DNA from: Luteibacter sp. OK325
Lineage (GTDB): Bacteria > Pseudomonadota > Gammaproteobacteria > Xanthomonadales > Rhodanobacteraceae
DNA length: 64,000 nucleotides
Direction: 5' to 3'
NCBI RefSeq assembly: GCF_003050935.1
Contig: NZ_QAOX01000004.1
Location: forward strand, 186,001-250,000
A model generated the notes under the pieces. The model saw only the letters and a list, made by a program, of their open reading frames with translations, searched no databases and was not told where the DNA came from. This document shows, piece by piece, positions 38,354 to 46,663 of the stretch (position 1 is its first letter; every line of letters starts with the position of its first letter). Position numbers and translations under genes: made by a program.

Positions 38354-39342
38354 GCCTTGCGCCAGAAGCGCAGGCGGTGGCTCTTGCGTACGACCATGCG
38401 CTGGCCGTCGGCGAAGGCGAGGCGAATGTCGGTGCCGGCTTCGAGGCGGGTTTCGATGGCGGGCCACCAGACCTGTTCGAACTCGGCGGGTTGGATGTCC
38501 TGGAGGTCGAGCAGGCTGTAAGCCACCTCTGTGGGAGCCGCTTTAGCGGCGATAGCAACCTTGCCACGAACCCCATTCGCCGCTGAAGCGGCTCCCACAG
38601 AAGCAGTCCCAGCAGAAGAGTCCACAAAAGCGGAGCGAGGTTGGACATCGACGTTCGCGCGATGGCCTAGCGCCCAGGCGAGCAAATCGTCACTGTAGAT
38701 ACGGCCGAGGCCGCACTCGACCCAGTCGGGCAAGGCACCGGCACCCCACAGCCACACGCTATTGACCGGCGGCAGGCCACGCGCTACACGCGCGGCATTG
38801 ACCGGATGGTTATGCAGCACCACCTGCGCCTCGTTGATCAGCGCGCGCCAGCGCCGGCCTTCCTCGCCCTTGGGAAGCTGCTCGAACAGGTCGGCGCCCA
38901 GGGCCTCCTCCGGCTCGGGGAACGAGGGAACGTCGACATACTTGGGCAGGCGCAACTGCCAGTGCTGTGAATCGCCGACGAGCAGCTTCATGCCTTCGGC
39001 TTCAAAGGTCTCGGCGAGCGCAGTGACCAGCGCCATCGACTCTTCGGGACGCAGGCCAAGATTGCCGCAGGCGAGCAGGCGCGCGCCATTGAGTTCCGGC
39101 TGCACCCAGGCGGGATCCGCAGAGAGCCACAACGCGTCGCCGGCATCACCGGCCACCGACTGACGGATGAGCGCGGCGGCCGGGAGCGGGCCACTCGGCC
39201 AGTGGAACTGTTCTGCCGTGGCAACGAGGTAACCGGGCAGCGCCGCAGGCAACGTGGTGGCGCGCGCGAGCCACGCCGCGAAGGCGGGTACGTAGCGAAG
39301 CTTGTCGCGACTCGGCAGCAGGACGTTGACGGCGGCGCTCAT
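38350..39342 (-). CDS. rpfE: RpfE-type regulatory protein / phosphoglycerate-mutase-like
   Basis: A 330-residue protein starting MSAAVNVLLPSRDKLRYVPA. The pairing with recJ, translationally coupled by an ATGA overlap, is the arrangement of rpfE-recJ in the Xanthomonas rpf cluster. RpfE affects extracellular enzyme and polysaccharide levels there, and the mechanism is unclear. There is no signal peptide or membrane helix. Residues ~248-272 (SVGAASAANGVRGKVAIAAK..) are encoded by a 72-bp REP pair that keeps the frame; it is an Ala/Gly-rich insertion between VDVQPRSAFVDSSAG and AYSLLDLQDIQP. No other rpf gene is in the window. It starts 2 bp after the ABC-F stop. Confidence 0.8.
   Translation of the reverse strand: MSAAVNVLLPSRDKLRYVPAFAAWLARATTLPAALPGYLVATAEQFHWPSGPLPAAALIRQSVAGDAGDALWLSADPAWVQPELNGARLLACGNLGLRPEESMALVTALAETFEAEGMKLLVGDSQHWQLRLPKYVDVPSFPEPEEALGADLFEQLPKGEEGRRWRALINEAQVVLHNHPVNAARVARGLPPVNSVWLWGAGALPDWVECGLGRIYSDDLLAWALGHRANVDVQPRSAFVDSSAGTASVGAASAANGVRGKVAIAAKAAPTEVAYSLLDLQDIQPAEFEQVWWPAIETRLEAGTDIRLAFADGQRMVVRKSHRLRFWRKA
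38529..38600. repeat. REP pair inside the rpfE-like coding sequence
   Basis: CTGTGGGAGCCGCTTTAGCGG.. (38529-38556) and inverse ..GCTGAAGCGGCTCCCACAG (38575-38600). The total is 72 bp, a multiple of three, and is read through without a stop on the minus strand. Confidence 0.93.
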
Positions 39343-39344
39343 GC

Positions 39345-41234
39345 TCAGACCTCGATCTGTTCCAGGATCCCGAGCCATTCCAGCTCGAGTGCTTCTTTCT
39401 CGCCACGCAACTCGGCCTGACGCTGGCCGAGCTTCATCAGGTCCGACGTGCTGCCACCGTAGACCGTCGGATCGGCGAGCTTGCCTTCAATGTCGGTGAG
39501 TTCCTGGTCCATCGTCGCGATCAGCGTCTCGATTTTTTTCACGCGGGCACGCAGCGGCTTCTCTTTCTCGCGCTCGTCGGCGCTGAGCTTGCGCTTTTCC
39601 TTGGCGGCTTCCTGCACCGGCGCGTTCTGCGGTGCCGACGCGACGGCAGCGGTCTTGCGCGTGGTGCCACGCGTGCGCAGCCACTTGGCGTAGTCGTCGA
39701 GGTCGCCGTCGAAGGCTTCCGCCTTGCCGTCGGCCACGCGCCAGAACTCGTCGCAAACCATGCCCAGAAGGTGACGATCATGCGAGACCAGTACCAGTGC
39801 GCCATCGAATTCAGCCAGCGCATCGGCCAGCGCTTCACGCATGTCGAGGTCGAGATGGTTGGTCGGTTCGTCGAGCAGCAACAGGTTCGGTTTATCCCAG
39901 GCGATCAGCGCCAGTGCAAGACGCGCGCGTTCGCCACCGGAAAACTTGTCGACCGGTTCGAACACGCGATCGGCCGGGAAATTCCACGTACCCAGGTAGT
40001 CGCGCAGCACCTGCGCGCCGGCGTTCGGCGCTTTCTCCTGCAGATGGTCGAACGCGCTCCAGCCTTCGTGCAGGCTTTCGACCGTGTGCTGGGCGAAGTA
40101 GCCGATCTTCATGTCCTTGTGGAAGGTGCGCTCACCGACCATCGGCTCGAGCTCGCCGACCAGGGACTTCACCATCGTCGACTTACCGGCGCCGTTCGGA
40201 CCGAGCAGGCCGATGCGGTCGCCCGCCTCCAGGCCGAAGGCGATATCGTGAAGCACGACGTGATCGCCGTAGCCTGCATCGATGTGATCGAGCTGCAGCA
40301 TGGAGGTCGGCAACCGGTCGGGCGTGGGGAACGTGAAGCTGAAGGAACGCTCCGCGCGCACGGCTTCGGTACCGGCCATCTTTTCCAGACGCTTCATGCG
40401 CGACTGCGCCTGCTTGGCTTTCGAAGCCTTGGCCTTGAAGCGGTCGATAAAGGACTGCAGATGCGCGCGCTCGGCCTGTTCGCGCACGTGCGCGATCTGC
40501 TGCTGGCGCAGGTGTTCGGCACGCTGGCGTTCGAAGGCGGTGTAGTCGCCGGTGTAGAGCTTGGCCTTGCCTTCGTGCAGGTGCAGCGTGTGCGAGATCA
40601 CGCCGTCGAGGAATTCGCGATCGTGCGAGATGATCAGCAGCGTGCCCGGATAACGGCGCAGCCACTCTTCGAGCCAGAGCACGGCATCGAGATCCAGATG
40701 GTTAGTCGGCTCATCGAGCAGAAGCAGGTCCGAGGGCGCCATCAGCGCACGCGCCAGGTTCAGGCGTACACGCCAGCCACCCGAGAACGAGGCGACGGGC
40801 TGCTCGTGGGTCTCCGGGCTGAACCCGAGGCCGTGCATGAGGCGTCCGGCACGCGCACGGGCGTCGTAGCCGTTGACCTCTTCGATGCGCATGTTCGCCC
40901 GGGCCACGGCTTCGTAGTCTTCCGCGTCGTAGGCATCGGCTTCCATCTTCAGCGCGGCAGCCACTTCCACGTCGCCGCCGAGCACGTACTCGATCGCCGG
41001 GTCGGGCAAGGCCGGCGTTTCCTGGGCCACGGAAGCCAGGCGGATCTTCGAGGGCATGTCCAGGTCGCCGACCTCCGGCTCGAGCTCGCCCTTCAGGGCG
41101 GCGAACAGGGTCGACTTGCCACAGCCGTTACGGCCGATGACGCCAAGGGCCCACCCGCTCTGGATGGTGAGGTCCATCTGCGAGAGCAGCGTGCGGCTGC
41201 CCCGGCGCAGGGCGAGGTTGCGAAAAGAGATCAT
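39345..41234 (-). CDS. ABC-F family ATPase (YheS-like)
   Basis: A 629-residue protein with two fused ABC ATPase domains and no membrane part. The first Walker A is GRNGCGKST and signature FSGGWRVRLNLARAL; the first Walker B is LLLLDEPTNHLDLD. A linker of ~60 charged residues (FIDRFKAKASKAKQAQSRMK) is the P-site tRNA interaction motif of ABC-F factors. The second has GPNGAGKST, FSGGERARLAL and LLLLDEPTNHLDLD. The C-terminal Lys/Glu coiled coil is KRKLSADEREKEKPLRARVK. The order matches E. coli YheS, a translation factor acting on ribosomes. It is first in the operon with rpfE and recJ. Confidence 0.93.
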   Translation of the reverse strand: MISFRNLALRRGSRTLLSQMDLTIQSGWALGVIGRNGCGKSTLFAALKGELEPEVGDLDMPSKIRLASVAQETPALPDPAIEYVLGGDVEVAAALKMEADAYDAEDYEAVARANMRIEEVNGYDARARAGRLMHGLGFSPETHEQPVASFSGGWRVRLNLARALMAPSDLLLLDEPTNHLDLDAVLWLEEWLRRYPGTLLIISHDREFLDGVISHTLHLHEGKAKLYTGDYTAFERQRAEHLRQQQIAHVREQAERAHLQSFIDRFKAKASKAKQAQSRMKRLEKMAGTEAVRAERSFSFTFPTPDRLPTSMLQLDHIDAGYGDHVVLHDIAFGLEAGDRIGLLGPNGAGKSTMVKSLVGELEPMVGERTFHKDMKIGYFAQHTVESLHEGWSAFDHLQEKAPNAGAQVLRDYLGTWNFPADRVFEPVDKFSGGERARLALALIAWDKPNLLLLDEPTNHLDLDMREALADALAEFDGALVLVSHDRHLLGMVCDEFWRVADGKAEAFDGDLDDYAKWLRTRGTTRKTAAVASAPQNAPVQEAAKEKRKLSADEREKEKPLRARVKKIETLIATMDQELTDIEGKLADPTVYGGSTSDLMKLGQRQAELRGEKEALELEWLGILEQIEV

Positions 41235-41408
41235 TTATAGGGTTACTGCAATGAGCGACTGCCCATGATAGCTGGCCCGCCCTCCGACGGGGCCGAAACG
41301 CGACGCAGCACACAGCCGCGACGCCCGGCACACGCCGCCCATGGCGCCCGATGGGGCGGCATGTTAAAACGGCGTCTTGCGCCGCATGGGGAGCGCGACG
41401 GAGCCATC

Positions 41409-41747
41409 ATGAATACCTTCAAGCCTGTTTTCACTGCGATCGCCCTGGCGATCGTGTCCGCCTCCGTGGCGCCTTCGGTTCATGCCGACAGCCTGCTGAT
41501 GCAGCGTGTCCAGCAGGAAAAGGGCATGAGCCTGCCCAAGAAGGGCATGAGCATGGCCGAGGTGGAACGCCAGTTCGGCGCGCCCACCTCCAAGCTCGAC
41601 GCCCGCGGCGGCGGCAGCGCCAAGCAGCCGGTCATCAACCGCTGGATGTATCCGGGCTACATCGTCTATTTCGAGAAGAGCCACGTGGTTCACACCGTGC
41701 TGAACACGCCGGCAGGGAACAATACGAACCCGCAAGCGCCGAAATAA
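41409..41747 (+). CDS. Small exported protein, BamE/SmpA-like motif
   Basis: A 112-residue protein. The signal peptide MNTFKPVFTAIALAIVSASV ends at VHA (residue ~26). The mature part has LPKKGMSMAEVERQFGAPTS and NRWMYPGYIVYFEKSHVVHT, a G-M-S-x-x-E-V-x-x-x-F-G-x-P pattern like SmpA/OmlA (BamE) repeats, but no lipobox Cys. Possibly a periplasmic relative; function unknown. GGAG lies 5 nt before the ATG at 41409. A 338-bp giant palindrome follows the stop by 24 bp and may end the transcript. Confidence 0.8.
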   Translation: MNTFKPVFTAIALAIVSASVAPSVHADSLLMQRVQQEKGMSLPKKGMSMAEVERQFGAPTSKLDARGGGSAKQPVINRWMYPGYIVYFEKSHVVHTVLNTPAGNNTNPQAPK

Positions 41748-41771
41748 GGTTCTTTGCGACGTACGGAGGCG

Positions 41772-42109
41772 GGCTCGCCTTCGGCGTCGCGTTTGCGCTC
41801 GCTTTGCGTCGCAAGAGCCGGCGGGTATCACCCTCGGGGCCACGCTGCGGCGTCCCGCTGGGGAGGGCCGCAAGAGCGGCCGTTTATCTATTGCCCTTCG
41901 GGCCGGGCCGGCGACCCACCGGAGGTTTTCGACGCGACAGGAGTCGCGTCGAAAACCCCCAGCCGAAGCCCGGCCCGGCCCGAAGGGCAATAAGCAAATG
42001 GCCGCTCTTGCGGCCCTCCCCAGCGGGACGCCGCAGTCGTGGCCCCGAGGGTGGCACCCGCCGGCTCTCGCGACGCAGAGCGAGCCCAACGCAATGCCAA
42101 AGGCGAGCC
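41772..42109. repeat. Giant imperfect palindrome (element A, MITE-like)
   Basis: 338 bp, symmetric about 41940/41941. The innermost stem is TTTTCGACGCGAC-AGGA-GTCGCGTCGAAAA, and the arms stay alignable by eye (around nine of ten bases paired) out to GGCTCGCC / GGCGAGCC. A 22-bp terminal-inverted-repeat-like segment (41815-41836: GAGCCGGCGGG..ACCCTCG; 42046-42067 the inverse) resembles the ends of the two units at 46322-46803. Internal hairpins GGCCGC-AAGA-GCGGCC and CCCTTCGGG repeat in both arms. No convincing gene lies inside. Confidence 0.9.
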
Positions 42110-42181
42110 AGCGCCACTAAAGCAGGTGTAACCCGGAAGCCCTACAATAGCCGGCTTCCCCATCTGCCTCCCCCGCCCGCC

Positions 42182-43219
42182 ATGACCGACCGCACTTCTT
42201 ACCGACTTCCCGCCGAATGGGAGCCGCAGGCCGGCGTGCTGATCGCCTGGCCACATGCGGACACCGACTGGGCCGATCGCCTGGCCGAGGTCGAGACGAC
42301 CTATGTGGCGCTGGCGACCGCGGTGACCCGATTCGAACCGCTGCACATCATCGTGGCCGACGCCGCGCTGCGCGAGCGCGCCCGCCTGGCAATTACCGCA
42401 GCCGGTGCGGACCTCTCGCGGGTGCACTTCATCGAACTGCCCTACGACGACACCTGGCTGCGTGACTCGGGCCCGATCACGCTCACTGGCCCGGACGGCG
42501 TGCTGCTCAACGATTACCGTTTCACCGGCTGGGGCGGCAAGTTCGGCGCCGAGCAGGACGACGCGCTGATCTCCGGTCTGCTCGAACGCGGCGTGCTCTC
42601 GGGCCTGCCGCACAAGCGCATCGACTGGGCACTGGAAGGCGGCGGCATCGAGAGCGACGGCCGCGGCACCATCCTGACCACCTGGAAGTGCCTCAACCAG
42701 CGCCATCCGGAGCTGTCCCGCGAGACGATGACCGAGACGCTCGCCACCACCCTGCACGCCGAACGCGTGCTGTGGCTGGACCACGGTTACCTTGAAGGCG
42801 ACGACACCGACGCCCATATCGACACGCTGGCGCGCTTCTCCGAGGACGGCGGCATCGTGTACCAGGCTTGCGACGACCAAAGCGATCCGCACTTCGCCGA
42901 ACTGGGCCAGATGGGCTCGGAACTCGCCGCGCTGCGTTCGCCGGAAGGCAAGCCCTACCCGCTGCATCCGCTGCCCTGGGCGCAGCCGATCCTCGACGAA
43001 GGTCGTCGCCTGGCGGCGTCCTACGCGAACTACCTGATCGTCAATGGCGCGGTACTCGTGCCCGCGTATGGCGACAGCAAGGACGCGGAAGCAGCGCGGA
43101 TCATCGGCCTGGCCCACCCGGGTCGCGAAGTCGTCCAGGTGCCGTGCCGCCCGTTGATCTGGCAGAACGGCAGCCTGCATTGCATCACCATGCAGCTGCC
43201 CGCCGCGATTGCCCAGTAA
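42182..43219 (+). CDS. aguA: Agmatine deiminase
   Basis: A 345-residue enzyme converting agmatine to N-carbamoylputrescine in arginine-derived putrescine synthesis. It begins MTDRTSYRLPAEWEPQAGVL and contains the guanidino-group binding PYDDTWLRDSGPI, FTGWGGKFGAEQDD, and the catalytic Cys in NGSLHCITMQLP near the C-terminus. The length fits AguA/PPAD-type enzymes (~350-370). A TACAAT -10-like box (42144-42149) sits between inverted GGAAGCC / GGCTTCC. aguB follows after 18 bp, so the two steps are encoded together. Confidence 0.95.
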   Translation: MTDRTSYRLPAEWEPQAGVLIAWPHADTDWADRLAEVETTYVALATAVTRFEPLHIIVADAALRERARLAITAAGADLSRVHFIELPYDDTWLRDSGPITLTGPDGVLLNDYRFTGWGGKFGAEQDDALISGLLERGVLSGLPHKRIDWALEGGGIESDGRGTILTTWKCLNQRHPELSRETMTETLATTLHAERVLWLDHGYLEGDDTDAHIDTLARFSEDGGIVYQACDDQSDPHFAELGQMGSELAALRSPEGKPYPLHPLPWAQPILDEGRRLAASYANYLIVNGAVLVPAYGDSKDAEAARIIGLAHPGREVVQVPCRPLIWQNGSLHCITMQLPAAIAQ

Positions 43220-43237
43220 CCCTGAGGAAGACAACCG

Positions 43238-44128
43238 ATGACCCGCAAGACCCTCAAGGTCGCCCTGCTCCAGGAAACCGACCGCGGCAGCCGCGACGCC
43301 AACCTGGATGCCATCGAAGCTGGCCTGCGCGAAGCCGCGAAGGCTGGCGTCGAACTGGTGCTGCTGCAGGAACTGCACAACGGCCCGTACTTCTGCCAGC
43401 GCGAGAGCGTGGACGTCTTCGACCTCGCCGAGACCATTCCCGGCCCGGGCACCGAGCGCATCGGCAAGCTGGCCGAAGAGCTCAAGCTGGTCGTCATCGC
43501 CTCGATTTTCGAGAAGCGCGCCACTGGGCTTTATCACAACACCGCCGTGGTCTTCGATCGCTCGCGCGCGATCGCCGGCAAGTACCGCAAGATGCATATC
43601 CCCGACGACCCGGCCTTCTACGAGAAGTTCTACTTCACGCCGGGCGACCTCGGTTTCGACCCGATCCAGACCTCGGTTGGCAAGCTCGGCGTGCTGGTGT
43701 GCTGGGACCAGTGGTATCCGGAAGCCGCGCGCCTGATGGCGCTTGCCGGCGCCGATATCCTGTTCTATCCCACCGCCATTGGCTGGGACCCGAACGACGA
43801 CGACGCCGAGAAAGCCCGTCAGCGCGACGCCTGGATCACCGTTCAACGCGGCCACGCCGTCGCCAACGGCCTGCCCCTGCTCTCGTGCAACCGCACGGGT
43901 TACGAGGCGGATCCGTCCAATGTCGGCAGTGGCATCCAGTTCTGGGGTTCGAGCTTCGTGGCCGGGCCGCAGGGCGAGTTCATCGCACAAGCCGGCACCG
44001 ATGGCCGCGAGTTGCTCATCTGCGACGTCGACATGGAACGCAGCGAGCACGTTCGCCGAATCTGGCCGTTCCTGCGCGACCGCCGCATCGACGCCTACGG
44101 CGACCTGACCAAGCGCTACCGCGACTGA
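43238..44128 (+). CDS. aguB: N-carbamoylputrescine amidase
   Basis: A 296-residue nitrilase-superfamily amidase that releases CO2 and ammonia from N-carbamoylputrescine to give putrescine. The triad is Glu in LVLLQELHNGPYF, Lys in KYRKMHIPDDPAFYEKFYFT, and Cys in LGVLVCWDQWYPEAARLMAL. The segment YEKFYFTPGD is characteristic of AguB. It is downstream of aguA in one operon; the TraB gene follows after 24 bp. Confidence 0.96.
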   Translation: MTRKTLKVALLQETDRGSRDANLDAIEAGLREAAKAGVELVLLQELHNGPYFCQRESVDVFDLAETIPGPGTERIGKLAEELKLVVIASIFEKRATGLYHNTAVVFDRSRAIAGKYRKMHIPDDPAFYEKFYFTPGDLGFDPIQTSVGKLGVLVCWDQWYPEAARLMALAGADILFYPTAIGWDPNDDDAEKARQRDAWITVQRGHAVANGLPLLSCNRTGYEADPSNVGSGIQFWGSSFVAGPQGEFIAQAGTDGRELLICDVDMERSEHVRRIWPFLRDRRIDAYGDLTKRYRD

Positions 44129-44152
44129 CCCCCTCTCAAGGACTCCGAGCGC

Positions 44153-45388
44153 ATGATCCCTGCCGAGCACGACGCACCGCTTCCCGCGGCCCTGGAAGGC
44201 CAGCCCATCGAGCGCATGAGGCGCGACGGCGTTGACTACGTCATCCTCGGCACGGCTCACGTTTCCCGCGCGAGCGTGCACGCGGTCGAAGCCCTGCTCG
44301 AGACCGAGCACTTCGATGCGGTGGCCGTCGAGCTCTGCGCCAGCCGTGCGCAGGGCATCCGCGACCCGGAAGCCTTCAAACAGCTCGACCTGTTCCAGGT
44401 CATCCGCCAGGGCAAGGCCGGCATGGTCGCGGCGAGCCTCGTACTCGGCTCGTTCCAGAAACGTCTTGCTGCGCAGTACGGTACCGAGCCCGGCGCTGAG
44501 ATGAAGGCCGCGATGGATGGTGCCGATGCGCGCAACATCCCGGTGTGGCTGGTCGATCGCGAAGTAGGCACGACGCTCAAGCGCGCCTGGCGCAGCGTCG
44601 GCTTCTTCCAGCGCTTCGGCCTGATGGCCGGCATGCTTGGCAGCGTGTTCGAGCGCGAAGAGATCGCCGAAGCCGATATCGAGAAACTGAAGGAATCCGA
44701 CCTTCTCGAAAGCGCCTTCAGTGAGTTCGCCACCAGTTCGGCGCCTCTCTACAACGCCCTGATCGCCGAGCGCGATACGTTCATGGCCGCCCGCCTGCGT
44801 GAGAACGGCATGCGCATGGACACCGAGGCGCCGACGCGCAAGGTGCTCGTCGTTATTGGTGCAGGTCACCTGAAGGGCATGAGCGAGCAGCTGGCGCACC
44901 AGCACGGCGACGCGCAGGCCCTCGCGGATGACCTCGCGATCACGCCACCCGCCTCGAAGTGGCCGAAGATCATCGCCGTGGGCCTGGTCCTGGCGATTTT
45001 CGTCGCCATCGGCTTCGCCTTCTACCGCAGCCCCAGCCTGGGCGCCGATGCGGTGAAGAACTGGATCCTGCTCACCGGCGGCCTGTCGGCGCTCGGTGCC
45101 CTCATCGCCGGCGGCCATCCGCTGTCGATCATTGCGGCCTTCATCGCAGGCCCGCTCAAGCCGTTCCGACCCGGCATCCCCTCCGGCGCCATCAGCGCCA
45201 TGGCCGAGGCCTGGATCCGCAAGCCGCGTGTGCTCGACTTCGAGCGACTGCGCGACGACATCACCCACTGGACGGGCTGGTGGAAGAACCGCGTGGCGCG
45301 GACCCTGCTCAATTTTTTCCTGGTCAGCATGGGCACCATCGCCGGTGAATACATCGCTGGCTTCCACATCATTCGAAGCCTGCTCTGA
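44153..45388 (+). CDS. TraB/PrgY-family membrane protein
   Basis: A 411-residue protein. The N-terminal TraB domain (~15-250) opens YVILGTAHVSRASVHAVEAL with LETEHFDAVAVELCASRAQG, matching the GTAHVS / ELC signature of the TraB/PrgY family. It is followed by a hydrophobic region with several membrane segments (IIAVGLVLAIFVAIGFAF, ILLTGGLSALGALIAGGHPL, FFLVSMGTIAGEYIAGFHI). TraB proteins are metalloprotease-like and PrgY inhibits a peptide pheromone. It is 24 bp after aguB; the function with polyamine genes is not evident. Confidence 0.9.
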   Translation: MIPAEHDAPLPAALEGQPIERMRRDGVDYVILGTAHVSRASVHAVEALLETEHFDAVAVELCASRAQGIRDPEAFKQLDLFQVIRQGKAGMVAASLVLGSFQKRLAAQYGTEPGAEMKAAMDGADARNIPVWLVDREVGTTLKRAWRSVGFFQRFGLMAGMLGSVFEREEIAEADIEKLKESDLLESAFSEFATSSAPLYNALIAERDTFMAARLRENGMRMDTEAPTRKVLVVIGAGHLKGMSEQLAHQHGDAQALADDLAITPPASKWPKIIAVGLVLAIFVAIGFAFYRSPSLGADAVKNWILLTGGLSALGALIAGGHPLSIIAAFIAGPLKPFRPGIPSGAISAMAEAWIRKPRVLDFERLRDDITHWTGWWKNRVARTLLNFFLVSMGTIAGEYIAGFHIIRSLL

Positions 45389-45408
45389 GGCGCCAGCCTC
45401 CCCCTGAG

Positions 45409-45438
45409 TTGTCCGCTGTCGCGACAGCCCTCTATACT
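45409..45438 (+). promoter_or_regulatory. Sigma-70-like promoter with embedded palindrome
   Basis: TTGTCC (-35, 45409-45414), 18 bp, TATACT (-10, 45433-45438), ahead of the two cytochrome genes. A perfect 14-bp palindrome GCTGTCGCGACAGC (45415-45428) fills the spacer; a bound dimeric repressor there would block RNA polymerase. Confidence 0.6.
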
Positions 45439-45486
45439 TCGACGGCTTTTCAACCCCGGCCCCGCCCGGCACCCAGGGAACTTTTA

Positions 45487-45807
45487 ATGAAGCGTCTGCA
45501 ACTGGTTGGTCTGATCGCTGTAGCACTGTGCGCCGCATCCGCTGCGCACGCCGAAGGGGACAAGGCCAAGGGACGGACGCTGGTCTATACCTGCAACGGC
45601 TGCCACGGCGTGCCGGGCTATGCCAACGCTTATCCCGAATATCACGTGCCGCACATCGCCGGCCAGAACGAGCAGTACATCGTCAACGCCCTCAAGGCTT
45701 ACAAGAGCGGCGAGCGCACCCACCCGACGATGGGTATCCAGGCGCAGAGCATGTCCGATGAGGAAATCGCGGACATTGCCGCCTACCTCTCCAGTCTCGC
45801 CAAGTAA
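45487..45807 (+). CDS. Class I cytochrome c (small, exported)
   Basis: A 106-residue c-type cytochrome. The signal peptide MKRLQLVGLIAVALCAASAAHA is cleaved after residue 22. The heme motif is CNGCH in TLVYTCNGCHGVPGYANAYP, and the likely axial Met is in THPTMGIQAQSMSDEEIADI. It is a periplasmic electron carrier of the c4/c553-like type. A second cytochrome follows after 14 bp, forming a two-gene operon from the promoter at 45409-45438. Confidence 0.93.
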   Translation: MKRLQLVGLIAVALCAASAAHAEGDKAKGRTLVYTCNGCHGVPGYANAYPEYHVPHIAGQNEQYIVNALKAYKSGERTHPTMGIQAQSMSDEEIADIAAYLSSLAK

Positions 45808-45821
45808 GCCGCCGAGGACGA

Positions 45822-46178
45822 ATGATGATCCGTGGGTTTTCCCTGCTAGCCCTGGGCGCGCTGCTCGCGCTGACCGCCACCCAGACCTTCGCCGCCGGTG
45901 ATCCCGTGCGCGGCAAGACCAAGATCGCCACCTGCGTGGCCTGCCACGGCCAGGACGGCAATGCGGTGGACCCGCAGTACCCGCGCCTGGCTGGCCAGTA
46001 CGCCGACTACCTCGGCATGGCCCTGCATGAGTACAAGGATGGCCGCCGCGGCAATCTCGTGATGAAGGGCTTCGCTGCCACGCTCTCCGACCAGGACATC
46101 GACGATGTCTCGGCCTATTTCGCCACGATGCCGACCAAGCTCGATGGACTGGAGCATCACGTGCAGGGCAGCGATTAA
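45822..46178 (+). CDS. Class I cytochrome c (c553/c4-like)
   Basis: A 118-residue exported cytochrome. The signal peptide runs to FAA (about residue 24) and the heme motif is CVACH (KIATCVACHGQDGNAVDPQY). The likely axial Met is in RGNLVMKGFAATLSDQDIDD. The pair of tandem one-heme cytochromes resembles a c4 cytochrome split in two. A REP and an intrinsic terminator (46246-46270) follow. Confidence 0.93.
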   Translation: MMIRGFSLLALGALLALTATQTFAAGDPVRGKTKIATCVACHGQDGNAVDPQYPRLAGQYADYLGMALHEYKDGRRGNLVMKGFAATLSDQDIDDVSAYFATMPTKLDGLEHHVQGSD

Positions 46179-46183
46179 CCAAA

Positions 46184-46206
46184 GGTGGGAGCCGCTTCAG
46201 CGGCGA
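46184..46206. repeat. Single REP
   Basis: GGTGGGAGCCGCTTCAGCGG.. directly after the second cytochrome gene; unpaired, unlike most copies in the window. Confidence 0.85.
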
Positions 46207-46245
46207 AACCCAACGGAGCGGTTTAGCCGAAGCCCCACATTAAAG

Positions 46246-46270
46246 AAGCCCGCTTGCGCGGGCTTTTTTT
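46246..46270 (+). terminator. Intrinsic terminator of the cytochrome operon
   Basis: AAGCCCGC-TTGC-GCGGGCTT followed by a T-run (46264-46270). Confidence 0.92.
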
Positions 46271-46321
46271 GGTTCATCGCGGAATTCCGGGGACGCCGAA
46301 GGCGGCGGACGTCGCGGCGCA

Positions 46322-46462
46322 GAGCCTTCGGTGCCCACCCTCGCTGCTCAGACAGTCCTCCGCGTTTCGTAGCGGAAAGGCCGCTGCGCGGCCCGTGTTC
46401 TTATTGGCCTACGGCCGCTCCACTTGTGCGGAACTCGCCTCGAGGGTGGACACCGAAGGCTC
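46322..46462. repeat. MITE-like palindromic unit B1
   Basis: 141 bp bounded by 22-bp terminal inverted repeats (46322-46343, GAGCCTTCGG..ACCCTCG; 46441-46462 the inverse with one mismatch). It contains hairpins GGCCGC-TGC-GCGGCC and GGCCTACGGCC separated by TTCTTATT. Inverted copy of unit B2 and structurally like element A. Confidence 0.88.
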
Positions 46463-46663
46463 TCCCGAGCCCTGAGGTTCATGTGGGTCGAGCCAAAGCG
46501 CGCGGCAGCATCGTCGGCCGGCATGCCAGCACGGGCGCGAGGAGGGTGTTGGGCAACCGGGTGCTAGCAACCGCGTCCGCATCGCCCCGGGGCTCCGGGA
46601 GCGGCCGGGACCGACGACGGCACCACGCTACGGATCTCCTTCCAATCAACCGTATCGTCGTGA

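Noticed and set aside
41351-42181. Possible long N-terminal extension of agmatine deiminase through the palindrome
   Set aside because: The family N-terminus starts at 42182 (MTDRTSYRLP). The upstream frame merely reads through the palindrome and an out-of-frame overlap with the small gene at 41409.
41888-45538. Very long open frame on the minus strand (over 1200 codons) opposite aguA, aguB and the TraB gene
   Set aside because: It mirrors the codon bias of three well-supported plus-strand genes, has Arg/Gln/Val/Gly-rich composition without domains, and runs into the giant palindrome. Antisense shadow.
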